From positions 20,705 to 84,704 of the forward strand of contig JAJZQG010000004.1 in assembly GCA_021847645.1 (NCBI GenBank): 64,000 bases of DNA, in the 5' to 3' direction. The DNA is from Myxococcales bacterium. GTDB lineage: Bacteria > Myxococcota_A > Polyangia > Polyangiales > Polyangiaceae. A program made the position numbers and the translations under genes. Shown in pieces: positions 8,060 through 16,778 of the stretch (position 1 is its first letter; each line of letters starts with the position of its first letter). The notes under the pieces were generated by a model. It did no database searches. It was not told where the DNA came from and saw only the letters and a program-made list of their open reading frames with translations.

Positions 8060-9076
8060 CTACGTCCAAATCCACCGCGCCCAAGCGTCGTCGGCTACCA
8101 CCCGAAGGACCTCGAACGGACCCTCGAACTTCACGAATGCGTGCGCGGACTGCTGCTCGACTGCAACTCGCACCGGGGCGACGGCAAGGTCAACGGCGTC
8201 GACCAGACCCTTCACTCGCCCAAGGAGCGTTTCTGCGTCGAAGTACGCTTCGAGGCGCGCCTCGCCTCCCCTTTTAGGGGCGGCGAAGCTCACGAAGTCG
8301 GCGTGCCTCACCCATTCCAGAAGGTCACGAAGGCCAGCCACGGCATCGAGGCGAGTACAGACCTCCTGCCGAGTCTGTTCGTCCGACGCGGGTGGCCGCC
8401 CAGGAATCTCGAACGAAGGCCCTCGCTTGCGAACGTACACGCGCAGAACACGTAGGACATTGCGGCCGAGGGGAGTGACCTCGGGGATAGGCTTCCCAGC
8501 GCCACCGGCCCCTGCCAAGGGTTCCGGGTTCAGTCGCAGGCAGCCGGACGATACCAGCACGTCACCGTTGGGCATTCGTTTCCAGAGCTGATAGACCTCG
8601 TCGCGCTCGCGGTGCCCGCCCGCGTTCCCGATCAGCTCGAAGCCGAAGAGAGCGCGGACGTCGGCGGGATCGAGCTGACGTAGCGTTCTCTCGACCCTCG
8701 CCTTCTGCTCGATCGTCAACGTCGGGTCCACGATGCCGGCATCCGCCGCTGCGAGCATCTCCCTCCGCTCCGCAATGGCCTCGCGAATCGACTCATACAC
8801 GAAGTTGTCCCACACCCGATACAACTGCGGGTCGTCCGCTTGGACGTCGATTTTCGAGCCGAGGTCCGCGATTCGAGCCCCGAGATCCACCACCGTCTCC
8901 TCGAGCCAGAACAGTTTCCGCACGACGTGATCGCGCCGCTCGAGCTCCCACGCATCGCGGAGTCGGGCATCGTTCGATTCCAGGAACTGCGTCATCGCGG
9001 CGACGAGCCGTTTGACTCCGAACCTGAACAGGGCTCCGCCCGCGAGTTTCGCAACGACAATCTCGGCTCCGCTCAT
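8060..9076 (-). CDS. Hypothetical protein next to the IS left end
   Basis: A 338-residue protein of unknown function. It opens with an amphipathic or weakly hydrophobic helix (VVAKLAGGALFRFGVKRLV). A coiled-coil-like region follows (WLEETVVDLGARIADLGSKI), then a mixed C-terminal half with PNGDVLVSSGCLRLN. The start is placed at ATG 9076 because the longer frame runs into the IS21 terminal repeat 33 bases upstream. The IS therefore lies directly in front of this gene and has probably replaced its native promoter region or clipped its 5' end. Confidence 0.55.
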   Translation of the reverse strand: MSGAEIVVAKLAGGALFRFGVKRLVAAMTQFLESNDARLRDAWELERRDHVVRKLFWLEETVVDLGARIADLGSKIDVQADDPQLYRVWDNFVYESIREAIAERREMLAAADAGIVDPTLTIEQKARVERTLRQLDPADVRALFGFELIGNAGGHRERDEVYQLWKRMPNGDVLVSSGCLRLNPEPLAGAGGAGKPIPEVTPLGRNVLRVLRVYVRKRGPSFEIPGRPPASDEQTRQEVCTRLDAVAGLRDLLEWVRHADFVSFAAPKRGGEARLEAYFDAETLLGRVKGLVDAVDLAVAPVRVAVEQQSAHAFVKFEGPFEVLRVVADDAWARWIWT

Positions 9077-9108
9077 GGACGAGCTTGTACCACGCCGTCG
9101 CGGGTGTG

Positions 9109-9133
9109 TGGCATGACCCCGATTTCGTTGACA
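9109..9133 (+). repeat. IS21 left terminal inverted repeat
   Basis: A 25-bp end pairing with 12445-12469 with three mismatches; it starts with TG as IS21 ends do. Confidence 0.75.
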
Positions 9134-9210
9134 CCTCGACACACCCGATTTGGGTGGAATCTGGCACGGGACATGGCGCCCCGAGGCGCGCGTCGCATCA
9201 CCAGAGTGCG

Positions 9211-9312
9211 TATTCCGGCCCACCTGGGCGCTCAGTCCGACGGCACCTGGGCACGCGTTCCGACCACCTGGGCACCCGTTCCGACCAACCTGGGCGCTCG
9301 AGCCCAGGTCGG
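9211..9312 (+). repeat. Left subterminal repeat array of the IS (four units)
   Basis: Four imperfect units with core CACCTGGGC and a CGTTCCGAC-type spacer, the first preceded by GTATTCCGG. They face inward and mirror the array at the right end. IS21-type elements carry multiple transposase-binding repeats at both ends, the likely role here. Confidence 0.75.
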
Positions 9313-9375
9313 AGCGTAGCGACGAGCTCCCGTCTTGGTGTCGGAGCGAAGCGACGCTCGGGTGGTCAGCCCCTG

Positions 9376-10140
9376 TCACTTCGCCGTATTGGTTCCGCCG
9401 TCACCCAGTCCTTTCGTCTTCCTGATGGAGGGTCCTTTGATCGACAGCACGTGCGCGTTGTGCACCACGCGGTCGCAGATGGCGTCCGCGACGGTAGGGT
9501 CTTCCAGCGACTCGTGCCAACTTTTAGTAGGTAGTTGAGAGGTGATGACCGTCGAGGATTTGTCGTACCGATCCTCGAGCACCTCGAGCAGGTCTCGACG
9601 CTCGGAGTCCTTGAGCGGAGCGATGAGGAAGTCGTCCAAGACCAGCACGTGGGTCTGCGCGAGCCGGTTGAGGGTGGTGACGTAGGAGCCGTCGGCACGC
9701 GCCACCGCGAGTTCTTGCAGCAGTCGGGGGACGCGGGTGCGCAAGGCGCGGAAGCCCGCGCGGCACGCGGCGTGGGCCAGAGCGGCGCCCAGGTAGCTCT
9801 TGCCCGTGCCGGTGGATCCAACCACGATGACGTTCTGCTTGGCGCGTACCCAGCCGCAGCCCGCCAGTGCACGCATGGCGCTCTTGTCGACCCCGCGTCC
9901 CGGTGTGCAGTAGACGTCCTCCATGCACGCGCTCATGCCGAGCTTGGCCTGCTTGATGCGCCCGGCCAGGCGACGGTTCTGACGGTCCGTCCACTCCCGG
10001 TCGACGATCAGCGCGATACTGTCTTCGAAGGACATGGCGGCGAAGCCGGGCTGTTCTGCCATCTCCCGCAGCGATTGCGCCATGACCTTGAGGTTGAGTT
10101 GAAGAAGCTTCTGGATGGTCTCTTCGAGAATCATACACAC
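9376..10140 (-). CDS. istB: IS21-family helper ATPase IstB
   Basis: A 254-residue AAA+ protein that loads and targets the IstA transposase. Walker A is GSTGTGKS, Walker B lies in HVLVLDDF, and sensor-like VITSQLP follows, the usual DnaC/IstB order. Length is normal for IstB. It lies 49 bases after istA on the same strand. GAGGTGTGT precedes the second ATG (10134), which may be the true start. Confidence 0.92.
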   Translation of the reverse strand: MCMILEETIQKLLQLNLKVMAQSLREMAEQPGFAAMSFEDSIALIVDREWTDRQNRRLAGRIKQAKLGMSACMEDVYCTPGRGVDKSAMRALAGCGWVRAKQNVIVVGSTGTGKSYLGAALAHAACRAGFRALRTRVPRLLQELAVARADGSYVTTLNRLAQTHVLVLDDFLIAPLKDSERRDLLEVLEDRYDKSSTVITSQLPTKSWHESLEDPTVADAICDRVVHNAHVLSIKGPSIRKTKGLGDGGTNTAK

Positions 10141-10189
10141 CTCTATTCGCTTGGCGCGCTCCGATATCGAATACCACGTAAGCCATCAA

Positions 10190-11956
10190 TCAATTCGTAT
10201 ACCGATTCACGTGCAAGTCGACGATCGGTAGCTGCAGTTCGGCATCTTCCTGACGAATGTCATCTGGCGGGTAGTGTTCCGAGATGGCAGTCGGCGACAG
10301 TGGCTCCGTCGGAGTGTGCCCCGATGACGCCTTGTCATGCGCGGGTGGACTGGCCATCTCTATCTGGCAGTCGGCGATCATGGACTCGTGCTGCTCGCCC
10401 CGATCGTAGTAGCTGCCTCCGCGAATGTTCTCGTGTACAACGGGCTTGGTCGTCGGCTCTTGGGAGGCGGCAATCTTCTCGAGACCATTCTTCAATATCG
10501 CCTCGACGCACTTGCGCGTCGGTGCCCCGATCTCGAGCGCTCGTCGACACGCCGCCTCCATTCGATCATGACCGAAGCGCTTGCCCATGCGGAACAACGC
10601 CAGGCACGAGCGATACCCGACCTCCGGGTGAGCGTACTGCGCCAGCAACTTGCGCGTCAGCTCCTGGCTGTGCGGCCCGATCGTGCCCGCCCATCGGATC
10701 ATGCGCTCTGGCGGCCATTCGCCGTAGTCCTGGTGCGACTTGGGCCGGTGCTCCTTGCAGGTAGTTGCCGTGCCTCGCGGGCCGTAGCTGCGAGAGTGGC
10801 AGGCGACGCGTTGCCCGCCGTGGAAGGCCTCGACGCTGGTGCGCGTGGCGCGGAATTCCACCTTGTGACATGCCAGCGCACACGGCACGGAGTAGAGCCG
10901 GTGGTCGTACTCGAAGTGGTAGTCGATGTTGACGCCGACCTGGCCCCACTCCGCCAGCTCGTAGCGCCGGGCCGGCAGCTGCCTCATCGCCGGCCGGTCG
11001 ATGCTCTCGAAGGCCGATCGTCGACAGCCCTCGAGCTTCTTGAAGGGGCGGGTGTTCAAGTCCTCGAGCAACTCGGCGATCGCCGAGTTCAGCTCCTCGA
11101 GGCTGAAAAAGGTGCGGTTGCGCAGCCGCGCCAGAATCCAGCGCTGCGCTACCAGCACTCCTCCCTCGACCTTCGCCTTGTCCTTGGGCTTTCGCGGACG
11201 CGCCGGGATCAACCCGATGCCGTAGTGCTGCGCCATCTCGATGTACGTCGCTGTCATTCCCGGGTCGTAGCGATCGGGCCGGGCGACCGCGCTCCGCAGC
11301 TGATCGGGCACGACGATCGCCGGCACGCAGCCGAAGTACTCGAAGCCCCGCACGTGCGAGCCCACGAAGTCGGGCAACGTCTGCGTGCGCGTGACCTCCG
11401 CGTAGGTGTAGTTGCTGGCCCCCAACACCATGACGAACAGCTCGACCTGCTGCACTTCGCCCGAGCTTGGATCGACGATCACCGGCTTCTTGCCGGAATA
11501 GTCGACGAACGCCTTGTCGCCGGCCAGATGCACCTGCCGCATTGACGGGTGCAGCCGCTTGACGAAGCCCCGATACAGCTCGCAGAACTGGCTGTATTGG
11601 TAGGCCCGCTTGCCGTCGGCGGCCCGGCTGACGGCTTGCTGGTACTCGAGCCACAACAGCTGCAACGTGACCCCAGGACGCTTGAGCTCCTTGTGCACCC
11701 ACTGCATGTCGATCGGCGCCCTGGCCGCGGGCTCGTTGCGGTTGATGAGCTTGAACAGCCGGGCCTCCAGCTCGGCGTCGCTCAGCGTCTGCGCCGTCTC
11801 CCAGTCCAGCCCCGCCTCGCGCGCCCGGCACAGGTACTCGCCTACCGCGCCTTTCGACATCCCGACCGCAGCCGCGATCTCGCGCTGGCTGCACCGGCTC
11901 ACGCTCCTGAGTCTGAGAACTTCCTTGATTTGTCGCATCGAATGTCGCTCCGACAT
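10190..11956 (-). CDS. istA: IS21-family transposase IstA
   Basis: A 588-residue transposase. The N-terminal HTH (SQREIAAAVGMSKGAVGEYL) binds the terminal repeats. The DDE/rve core runs from DKAFVDYSGKKPV (first Asp) through VPDQLRSAV (second Asp) to PKDKAKVEGGV (Glu). The C-terminal part is Arg-rich. The frame is complete, so the element is probably active or recently was. Confidence 0.93.
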   Translation of the reverse strand: MSERHSMRQIKEVLRLRSVSRCSQREIAAAVGMSKGAVGEYLCRAREAGLDWETAQTLSDAELEARLFKLINRNEPAARAPIDMQWVHKELKRPGVTLQLLWLEYQQAVSRAADGKRAYQYSQFCELYRGFVKRLHPSMRQVHLAGDKAFVDYSGKKPVIVDPSSGEVQQVELFVMVLGASNYTYAEVTRTQTLPDFVGSHVRGFEYFGCVPAIVVPDQLRSAVARPDRYDPGMTATYIEMAQHYGIGLIPARPRKPKDKAKVEGGVLVAQRWILARLRNRTFFSLEELNSAIAELLEDLNTRPFKKLEGCRRSAFESIDRPAMRQLPARRYELAEWGQVGVNIDYHFEYDHRLYSVPCALACHKVEFRATRTSVEAFHGGQRVACHSRSYGPRGTATTCKEHRPKSHQDYGEWPPERMIRWAGTIGPHSQELTRKLLAQYAHPEVGYRSCLALFRMGKRFGHDRMEAACRRALEIGAPTRKCVEAILKNGLEKIAASQEPTTKPVVHENIRGGSYYDRGEQHESMIADCQIEMASPPAHDKASSGHTPTEPLSPTAISEHYPPDDIRQEDAELQLPIVDLHVNRYTN

Positions 11957-12126
11957 GGCCTGCTCGCGCCCCGGGGGCTGTCGAGAGGCTCAGTTTCGTC
12001 ACGACCATCCGCGCGCTTCCGCTCCGACAAGCACGCCGCGGGACCAGCCCGCGACGATCTCAACCTGGGACGTGGCGCCATAAGCGCCATCGCCGCCCGC
12101 TTCGTCAACCACGCCGCCCCCGGCTG

Positions 12127-12319
12127 CCCAGGTGCTCCGGAACGGCGCCCAGGTGCTCCGGAACGGCGCCCAGGTGCTCCGGAACGGCGCCCAGGTGCTC
12201 CGGAACGGCGCCCAGGTGCTCCGGAACGGCGCCCAGGTGCTCCGGAACGCTGCCCAGGTCACGCCGGAATGGGTGCCCAGGTCAAATCGGAATCAGTGCC
12301 CAGGTGCGTCCGGAATACG
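12127..12319 (-). repeat. Right subterminal repeat array of the IS (nine units)
   Basis: Five perfect 21-bp copies of CCCAGGTGCTCCGGAACGGCG (plus strand, 12127-12231) are followed by a sixth with two changes, then two 23-bp and one ~21-bp diverged units ending at 12319. They share the CCCAGGT core with the left array in inverted orientation. The identical copies point to recent local expansion. Confidence 0.85.
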
Positions 12320-12444
12320 CAACCAGAGCCCGTGATGGTCGGCAATGTTCGCAGCGCTACGCTTCGGCTTGGGCGCGTTCGGCCACGTGCACACGCATCG
12401 CCCTTGATGGTGGGGATTTCGCGCCGCTTCCGGGCGTGATCACC

Positions 12445-12469
12445 TGTCAAGCAAATCGGGGTCACGCCA
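12445..12469 (-). repeat. IS21 right terminal inverted repeat
   Basis: Inverted match to 9109-9133; the element ends in CA on the plus strand. The flank is CTTTTTTTGAG, with no direct copy at the left side. Confidence 0.75.
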
Positions 12470-12552
12470 CTTTTTTTGAGGGCCCTGGGCCCGTTCCTCC
12501 CGTCAGGTTCGGGCTTGGGCTCGGGATGCTGGTGCACCGCGAGGCTCGTCGT

Positions 12553-12831
12553 CTAGCCGAGGAGTTTCCGAAGTCTGGTGGCGCGGTCGATCATGACCGT
12601 CGCCGGCTCCCCCGTTCCGCCTCGGCTCACCTTGGCGCGTGCGTACCGCTCGCGGAGCTCCGCGGCCTGCGTCTCCAGGTGCTCGGCGAGCTGCAGTGCC
12701 TCGGCTCGGATCGCCTGGCGCAGGACATCTGCCGGCATGAGGCGGTTGATTTCAGCCATGAGCTTGAGCGCTTCGGCCTCAGGCTCGGTCAGGCGGACTT
12801 CGAATCGGACGTTCTTGAGTTCGGGTGACAT
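12553..12831 (-). CDS. Ribbon-helix-helix regulator / antitoxin-like protein
   Basis: 92 residues. The N-terminal beta-strand KNVRFEVRLTEPEAEALKLM followed by NRLMPADVLRQAIRAEAL is a ribbon-helix-helix DNA-binding fold; a helical, charged tail follows. The start ATG at 12831 has no ribosome site and sits about where transcription from the matched promoter would begin, so the mRNA is probably leaderless. A perfect palindrome overlaps the -10, consistent with autorepression. No toxin partner follows; the IS end lies 84 bases downstream and may have displaced it. Confidence 0.68.
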   Translation of the reverse strand: MSPELKNVRFEVRLTEPEAEALKLMAEINRLMPADVLRQAIRAEALQLAEHLETQAAELRERYARAKVSRGGTGEPATVMIDRATRLRKLLG

Positions 12832-12866
12832 ACGTACAACGTACGTGCGGTGAACGTGCACGTCAA
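12832..12866 (-). promoter_or_regulatory. Sigma-70-type promoter with palindromic operator for the RHH gene
   Basis: On the minus strand TTGACG (12861-12866) is separated by exactly 17 bases from TACGTT (12839-12844). The palindrome ACGTAC-AAC-GTACGT (12832-12846) covers the -10 and the start point. The geometry fits repression by the gene's own RHH product. Confidence 0.6.
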
Positions 12867-13040
12867 CCCCCTCGCCAACGTCACCCGAACGGTTCGGCGG
12901 ATCGCGGAGCGCCGGCACGCTGAAGCACATGCAGCCGATCGGCACGTTGACCGACCGCCGCCTGCACATGCCACTTGACGGCGGACAATCCGAACGCATC
13001 CAATTCGCTGAACAACTGCGAGGCGCAGGAAGGAGACCCA

Positions 13041-13739
13041 ATGGAAGCCGTGAGCATGACTTGTCCGAGCTGCGGCGTAGCGATAAGCGCAGAGTGGTAC
13101 TTCGGGGTGTTCGGTCCGTTGAGCCCGCCAGGGGGCGGCCCGGCCCCCCTCTCGCGGGCGAAGTCCATGCTCACGTATCGGTACTTGGTTTGTCCCGCGT
13201 GCCGCGAGCACGTCGTCCGGATATGCGAACGGGTCTTTCGTCCCCCGGTAGCCGTGCAGGGCGTTCCGGAGGTGGAGGAGAGGGACCTTGGAGTCTGTTA
13301 TCCGCGGGCGTCGGGCCGCAAGCCGCTGCCGAACGAGGTGACGAATCCAAACCTGAGGCAGGACTACCAGGAAGCCGCGTTGGTCCTGCGGGACAGCCCT
13401 CGGGCTAGCGCCGCGCTCAGCCGTCGGTGCCTGCAGTTCATGCTCCGCCAGTACGGGGGCGTGAAGCCAGGGAGTCTTGCGAGCGAAATCCTCGAGGTGT
13501 TGCCGAGGCTGCCTGGCTACATCGGTCCCATGCTCGAGGCGGTTCGGCTGGCGGGGAATCTTGCTGCACATCCCATGTTCGACAAGGCGACCGGGATCGT
13601 CGTGGACGTGGAGCCGGACGAGGCGGAGCATCTTCTCGACCTTCTGGACCTGCTCATCGACCACTACATCGTCGCTCCCGCAAAGGGACACGCGGTGCAA
13701 GCGAAGATCAACGGGAAGTACAAGAACGCGAAGAAATAG
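13041..13739 (+). CDS. DUF4145-type protein with N-terminal zinc ribbon
   Basis: 232 residues. CPSCG near the N-terminus and CPACREH about 50 residues later form a two-knuckle zinc ribbon. The C-terminal helical domain (ALSRRCLQFMLRQYG, then GNLAAHPMFD, then DEAEHLLDLLDLLID) is the DUF4145 pattern, related to HEPN folds and common in defence islands and restriction loci. AGGAGA lies 7 bases upstream of the ATG at 13041. It is divergent from the RHH gene and alone in its direction except for the small gene downstream. Function unknown. Confidence 0.65.
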   Translation: MEAVSMTCPSCGVAISAEWYFGVFGPLSPPGGGPAPLSRAKSMLTYRYLVCPACREHVVRICERVFRPPVAVQGVPEVEERDLGVCYPRASGRKPLPNEVTNPNLRQDYQEAALVLRDSPRASAALSRRCLQFMLRQYGGVKPGSLASEILEVLPRLPGYIGPMLEAVRLAGNLAAHPMFDKATGIVVDVEPDEAEHLLDLLDLLIDHYIVAPAKGHAVQAKINGKYKNAKK

Positions 13740-13809
13740 GGCTCGCCAACGCGCACTCGACGCGGAAGCCCCGGCCGAGCCGCACAAGTAGCTTCGGAGG
13801 TAGAGGGAC

Positions 13810-14052
13810 ATGGCATATGTGCGTTGCTGGAAAGTGAAGCGTCAGGATATCGGGTGCCTTGAATTCGACGGTGGAAGGGCCGAGAACTTCGACAACGTCG
13901 ACACCTATGTTGACCGCCTCGAAAAGCCCAACGTGTCATTGGTCGCCGCCTCAGATGGCGGGTTGTTGCTGTTCGTCGTTGCGGAGCGCCTTAAGGATCT
14001 CAAGCCCGCGCCCTACATCGCCGGCCAGCACGGTCGAAGCAAGCGGGCCTGA
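13810..14052 (+). CDS. Small hypothetical protein, 80 aa
   Basis: An 80-residue protein with strands VRCWKVKR, IGCLEFDGG and GGLLLFVVAERL, probably a small alpha/beta fold. GAGGTAGAGG lies directly upstream of the ATG. It follows the DUF4145-type gene after 70 bases on the same strand and may be co-transcribed. I do not recognise the family. Confidence 0.5.
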   Translation: MAYVRCWKVKRQDIGCLEFDGGRAENFDNVDTYVDRLEKPNVSLVAASDGGLLLFVVAERLKDLKPAPYIAGQHGRSKRA

Positions 14053-14290
14053 CTACCTTCCGCCGATCAACCCCGTGGCCGACGTGCCAGCGCTCTTCAC
14101 CAGGTGCACGACCGCACCGCGCAGCTCGCCCTGCGCGTGTGAATGTTTGCGGGGCGTCGTCGGCGTCACCGGATTCGACCACGACGATTGTCCCGCCAGC
14201 GCCTTCGCAGACCCAGACAACGGACGGATCGATCGGCACCAGCACACGCGCGCCCGACGACAGGGCACGAGCCCGACGACGGCGTGAGCA

Positions 14291-15163
14291 TCAACTCAAG
14301 GGCCGAAACGCCGCCGTGCGGCCGTCGCCCGCAGGCTTGAAATCGGCCTCATCCAAGCCGTTACCCCGCCGTTCGGCACGGCGTGGTGGCACGGCGCAAG
14401 TGTGCGGCCACCGGCAACCAACAAGCGCCGGAAGTCCGGCAACCGGCACCACGGTCGCCCAGGTGCCGAGCTGAGCTTCGGATGCGAGGCGCCAAAGCAG
14501 CCTGGCCCGGGAATCGGCGTCCGCGACGACAAGCAGTGCGGCGAATCGCTGACCGGCCCCTCCCACGTGAAATCGCGCCCACGCCTCGAGCTTGCCGCGC
14601 AACGTCGTCGAAGTCTCAGTCCCCAAGTCCACCTCGACGGCGAAGCTGGAACTTCGACCGTCAGCCTCAACAACCCCGACTGCGTCCGGCACCAACCTGG
14701 CCGCTCGGAAGGCCGGCTCTCGCGCCAGATCCTCCTCGAACCTGAAGTCGACCAGCCGCGAGCTGCCCGTATGCTCGGCTGCCAGGAATGCGACGAACAC
14801 GTCGCGGATCGCGAGCGCGTGGGCGAGCTTCGAAATGCGCGGGAGCCGCGCCGGCTTGGGCGGACCGTCCGGGAACGCCCCCTTGGTCTCGAGGAGCGCC
14901 ATCCCCTTCGGCGCCAGGGTGAAGACATCCTCGCGATGCAGAGCCTCGCCCTGGCGATGAGACCGGACGAGGCCGTGGTCCAGCAGCGCTCTCATCCGTC
15001 GCTGCGCCCGGCGCCTGGTCTTGAAGAACAGCGTCTCGATCTGCCCGGTCCGCAGGATTCCGGCCCAGGCCAGGGTCTCGAGGACGGCGAGGTCCCGTTC
15101 GCTTCCGACCACGGACATCGCCGCGGGGTTCGGTTTCCCGCGGATAGCTCTCGCTCTCGTCAT
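14291..15163 (-). CDS. Replication-relaxation family protein
   Basis: 290 residues. The N-terminal winged-helix (ERDLAVLETLAWAGILRTGQIETLFF, then RRRAQRRMRALLDHGLVRSH) followed by an endonuclease-like alpha/beta region (VPDAVGVVEADGR, FAVEVDLGTET) is the layout of replication-relaxation proteins of mobile elements. GGGAG lies 6 bases before the ATG at 15163, and the start overlaps the stop of the upstream zinc-protein gene, so the pair is translationally coupled. It probably acts on element DNA and marks this block as mobile-element backbone. Confidence 0.68.
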   Translation of the reverse strand: MTRARAIRGKPNPAAMSVVGSERDLAVLETLAWAGILRTGQIETLFFKTRRRAQRRMRALLDHGLVRSHRQGEALHREDVFTLAPKGMALLETKGAFPDGPPKPARLPRISKLAHALAIRDVFVAFLAAEHTGSSRLVDFRFEEDLAREPAFRAARLVPDAVGVVEADGRSSSFAVEVDLGTETSTTLRGKLEAWARFHVGGAGQRFAALLVVADADSRARLLWRLASEAQLGTWATVVPVAGLPALVGCRWPHTCAVPPRRAERRGNGLDEADFKPAGDGRTAAFRPLS

Positions 15164-15492
15164 GACGACTCCCAGGGGAGCGGGATCGAGACACCGCACG
15201 TGCCACACGGGAACCAGGATGCCCCAGCTCCACACAACGGGCACTCGCCGACCCAGCCATGATAGACGCCGTGGCACGCGCCGCACTCGAAGCGGCCTCG
15301 CGTGAGGTTCGGGTGCCCATTCGGGCAGCGGATCTCGTCCGAGAGCATCGCCCGCGTGCCCCGAGCGAGGCGTGGCAGCCCCAGCGTCCAGCGCAGGACG
15401 ACGTACAGGCCGTACGTCGCGTACAACGGCACGAGCAGTAACCAGAGCGCTGCACGGCCCGCCGTGATCTTGCTCGATCCGGTCTTCGACAT
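15160..15492 (-). CDS. Membrane-anchored zinc protein with eight ligands (RING/treble-clef-like candidate)
   Basis: 110 residues. One N-terminal membrane segment (AALWLLLVPLYATYGLYVVL) is followed by a short linker and a metal region with spacing C-x3-H-x9-C-x2-C-x10-C-x2-C-x8-C-x2-C, eight ligands for two zinc ions. GGAGGA precedes the ATG at 15492. It overlaps the replication-relaxation gene by 4 bases (ATGA). The ligand number is that of binuclear treble-clef/RING or double zinc-ribbon proteins. Given the E1/E2/Ubl operon 2.4 kb upstream on the same strand, an E3-like adaptor role is conceivable but unproven. Confidence 0.6.
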   Translation of the reverse strand: MSKTGSSKITAGRAALWLLLVPLYATYGLYVVLRWTLGLPRLARGTRAMLSDEIRCPNGHPNLTRGRFECGACHGVYHGWVGECPLCGAGASWFPCGTCGVSIPLPWESS

Positions 15493-15648
15493 CGCTTGTC
15501 CTCCAACGTCGCGTTCGGGGGCGGGCGGAAGCGAGAGACCGACACGCGATGACGGTACGCGAAGCGTCGCATCCAGCGTGCACACCGGGCTCTCGACCCG
15601 CCCGCCCCCTCCCGCCTCAGGTCGTCGCGGGAGACGGCGGAACGGTCG

Positions 15649-16350
15649 TCAGGCGTTGGTGGACATCGTCGAGGTCGCAACACGTGCCACGACCATGTCG
15701 GCGGCGTCCCCGATGCTCAACGATTGCTGCTCGTCCCAAGTAAGGCCGAGCTCCTGCACCTCCGGCACCTCGCTCCAGTCGGACACCGGCCCGTCGATGA
15801 AGAACCTGCCCTGGAGTGCTTCCGCTTCGGCCCAGACGAAGGGCGCGGCCGAGTTGGGGTCGCCCGAGATCTCGAGCACCCGCTCGCGTTCGCGGTTCAG
15901 CCAATCGCGCTGCAGCTCGACCTTCCCGCCTCGGATCCAGACCGCGCCCGGAAGCACGAAGCCGCCCTCGTCGCGCAACTCGAGGAGAAGCTCCGGGTGG
16001 CAGGCCGAGATGTGCCGGAGCGAGGCAACGACCAGATGTGCGTTCCAGAGGCTATCGCGCACCTTGGTCGAGCCGGCTGCGTACGCATCCTCGATCCTGG
16101 CCGCCTGGGGAGCCTGCACCTGGAGGATGCGGGCGTCGGGCTGGACCTGCTTCGGAGGACCTATCTGGACGAACGGGAAGGCGAACGGCCCGCGGTCGGG
16201 CTGCCGGACGGGAGCGAGGTTCAAGCCCTCGTGAGTCCAGCTCAAGCGGCGGTTCAGCTCCGCCTGGACGTCCACGATCGCCTTCCAGACCTTCGGCGAC
16301 GGCAGCGTCCGCTTCGAGATCGCGTAGTGCAGATGGTAGAAGTTCGACAT
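15649..16350 (-). CDS. Hypothetical protein, 233 aa
   Basis: Begins MSNFYHLHYAISKR and carries a conserved-looking block AHLVVASLRHISACHPELLLELRDEGGF followed by alternating acidic and aromatic residues. No signal peptide, membrane helix or catalytic motif is seen. The frame extends to 16569 but the internal ATG at 16350 begins the protein-like composition; no strong ribosome site is visible for either. It is upstream of the zinc-protein gene by 156 bases on the same strand and may share its transcript. Confidence 0.5.
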   Translation of the reverse strand: MSNFYHLHYAISKRTLPSPKVWKAIVDVQAELNRRLSWTHEGLNLAPVRQPDRGPFAFPFVQIGPPKQVQPDARILQVQAPQAARIEDAYAAGSTKVRDSLWNAHLVVASLRHISACHPELLLELRDEGGFVLPGAVWIRGGKVELQRDWLNRERERVLEISGDPNSAAPFVWAEAEALQGRFFIDGPVSDWSEVPEVQELGLTWDEQQSLSIGDAADMVVARVATSTMSTNA

Positions 16351-16697
16351 ACCGGTTGAGGGTTCGTGAGTAAGGGAGCCCGGTGTGCTGACGCAGGACG
16401 CGCGCGCTCGCCGGTACTGCCTCGCCTTGTCTTCCTCGTACCATCCGCTGCCGCGATCGACCTCCTTCAGCGGCGACCCTCGGCGCCGCGGGTGTTCGAT
16501 GTTCGGGAGGGAGATGACCGAGTCCGCCAGAACGCGCCATGTGTGTCGTTGCGCCGTAGACCTTGCCATCGTGAGTCCCTCGTCCGGATCATGCCGCGAG
16601 AGTCAGAGGATGTTGCGAACCAGGGCGGGCATTCGTCGCCTTGCCGGCGCGACGGTAGCGGTGGTAACTTGTTGCTGTGCTGTAACCAACCGCCTGT
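16351..16697. promoter_or_regulatory. Divergent intergenic region
   Basis: About 350 bases between a minus-strand and a plus-strand gene. It ends in a comparatively AT-rich stretch (near 16660-16700). No confident promoter boxes can be assigned by eye. Confidence 0.35.
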
Positions 16698-16778
16698 ATG
16701 AAGGGACCCGAGTCCGGTGACTTCTCCCATTCGGGAGAGGTGCTTGAACTAGAAAAGGTGCGAAGATGTAGGGAATGG

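Larger units (their letters stand above)
9109..12469 (-). mobile_element. IS21-family insertion sequence (istA-istB) with repeat-rich ends
   Basis: About 3.36 kb bounded by imperfect terminal inverted repeats. Reading inward, the left end (9109-9133) is TGGCATGACCCCGATTTCG then TTGACA, and the right end (12469-12445, minus strand) is TGGCGTGACCCCGATTTGC then TTGACA; they differ at three positions. Both ends start TG. Inside each end is an array of CACCTGGGC units. No short direct target duplication is evident in the flanks, so one end may have been rearranged after insertion. Both transposition genes are intact. Confidence 0.85.

Noticed and set aside
9100..9108. Target-site duplication of the IS
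   Set aside because: Left flank (CGGGTG) and right flank (CTTTTT) do not match.
9535..11545. Long plus-strand ORFs (409 and 402 aa) across the IS
   Set aside because: They are opposite intact istB and istA with all catalytic motifs.
10566..12008. 480-residue minus-strand ORF in another frame of istA
   Set aside because: Arg/Gly/Ala-rich shadow of istA.
12127..12319. Repeat array considered as CRISPR
   Set aside because: Units are contiguous with no variable spacers, no cas genes are present, and the array mirrors the left IS end.
14291..15583. Longer starts for the replication-relaxation frame
   Set aside because: The upstream part overlaps the zinc-protein gene in another phase; the ATG at 15163 has GGGAG and the coupled overlap.
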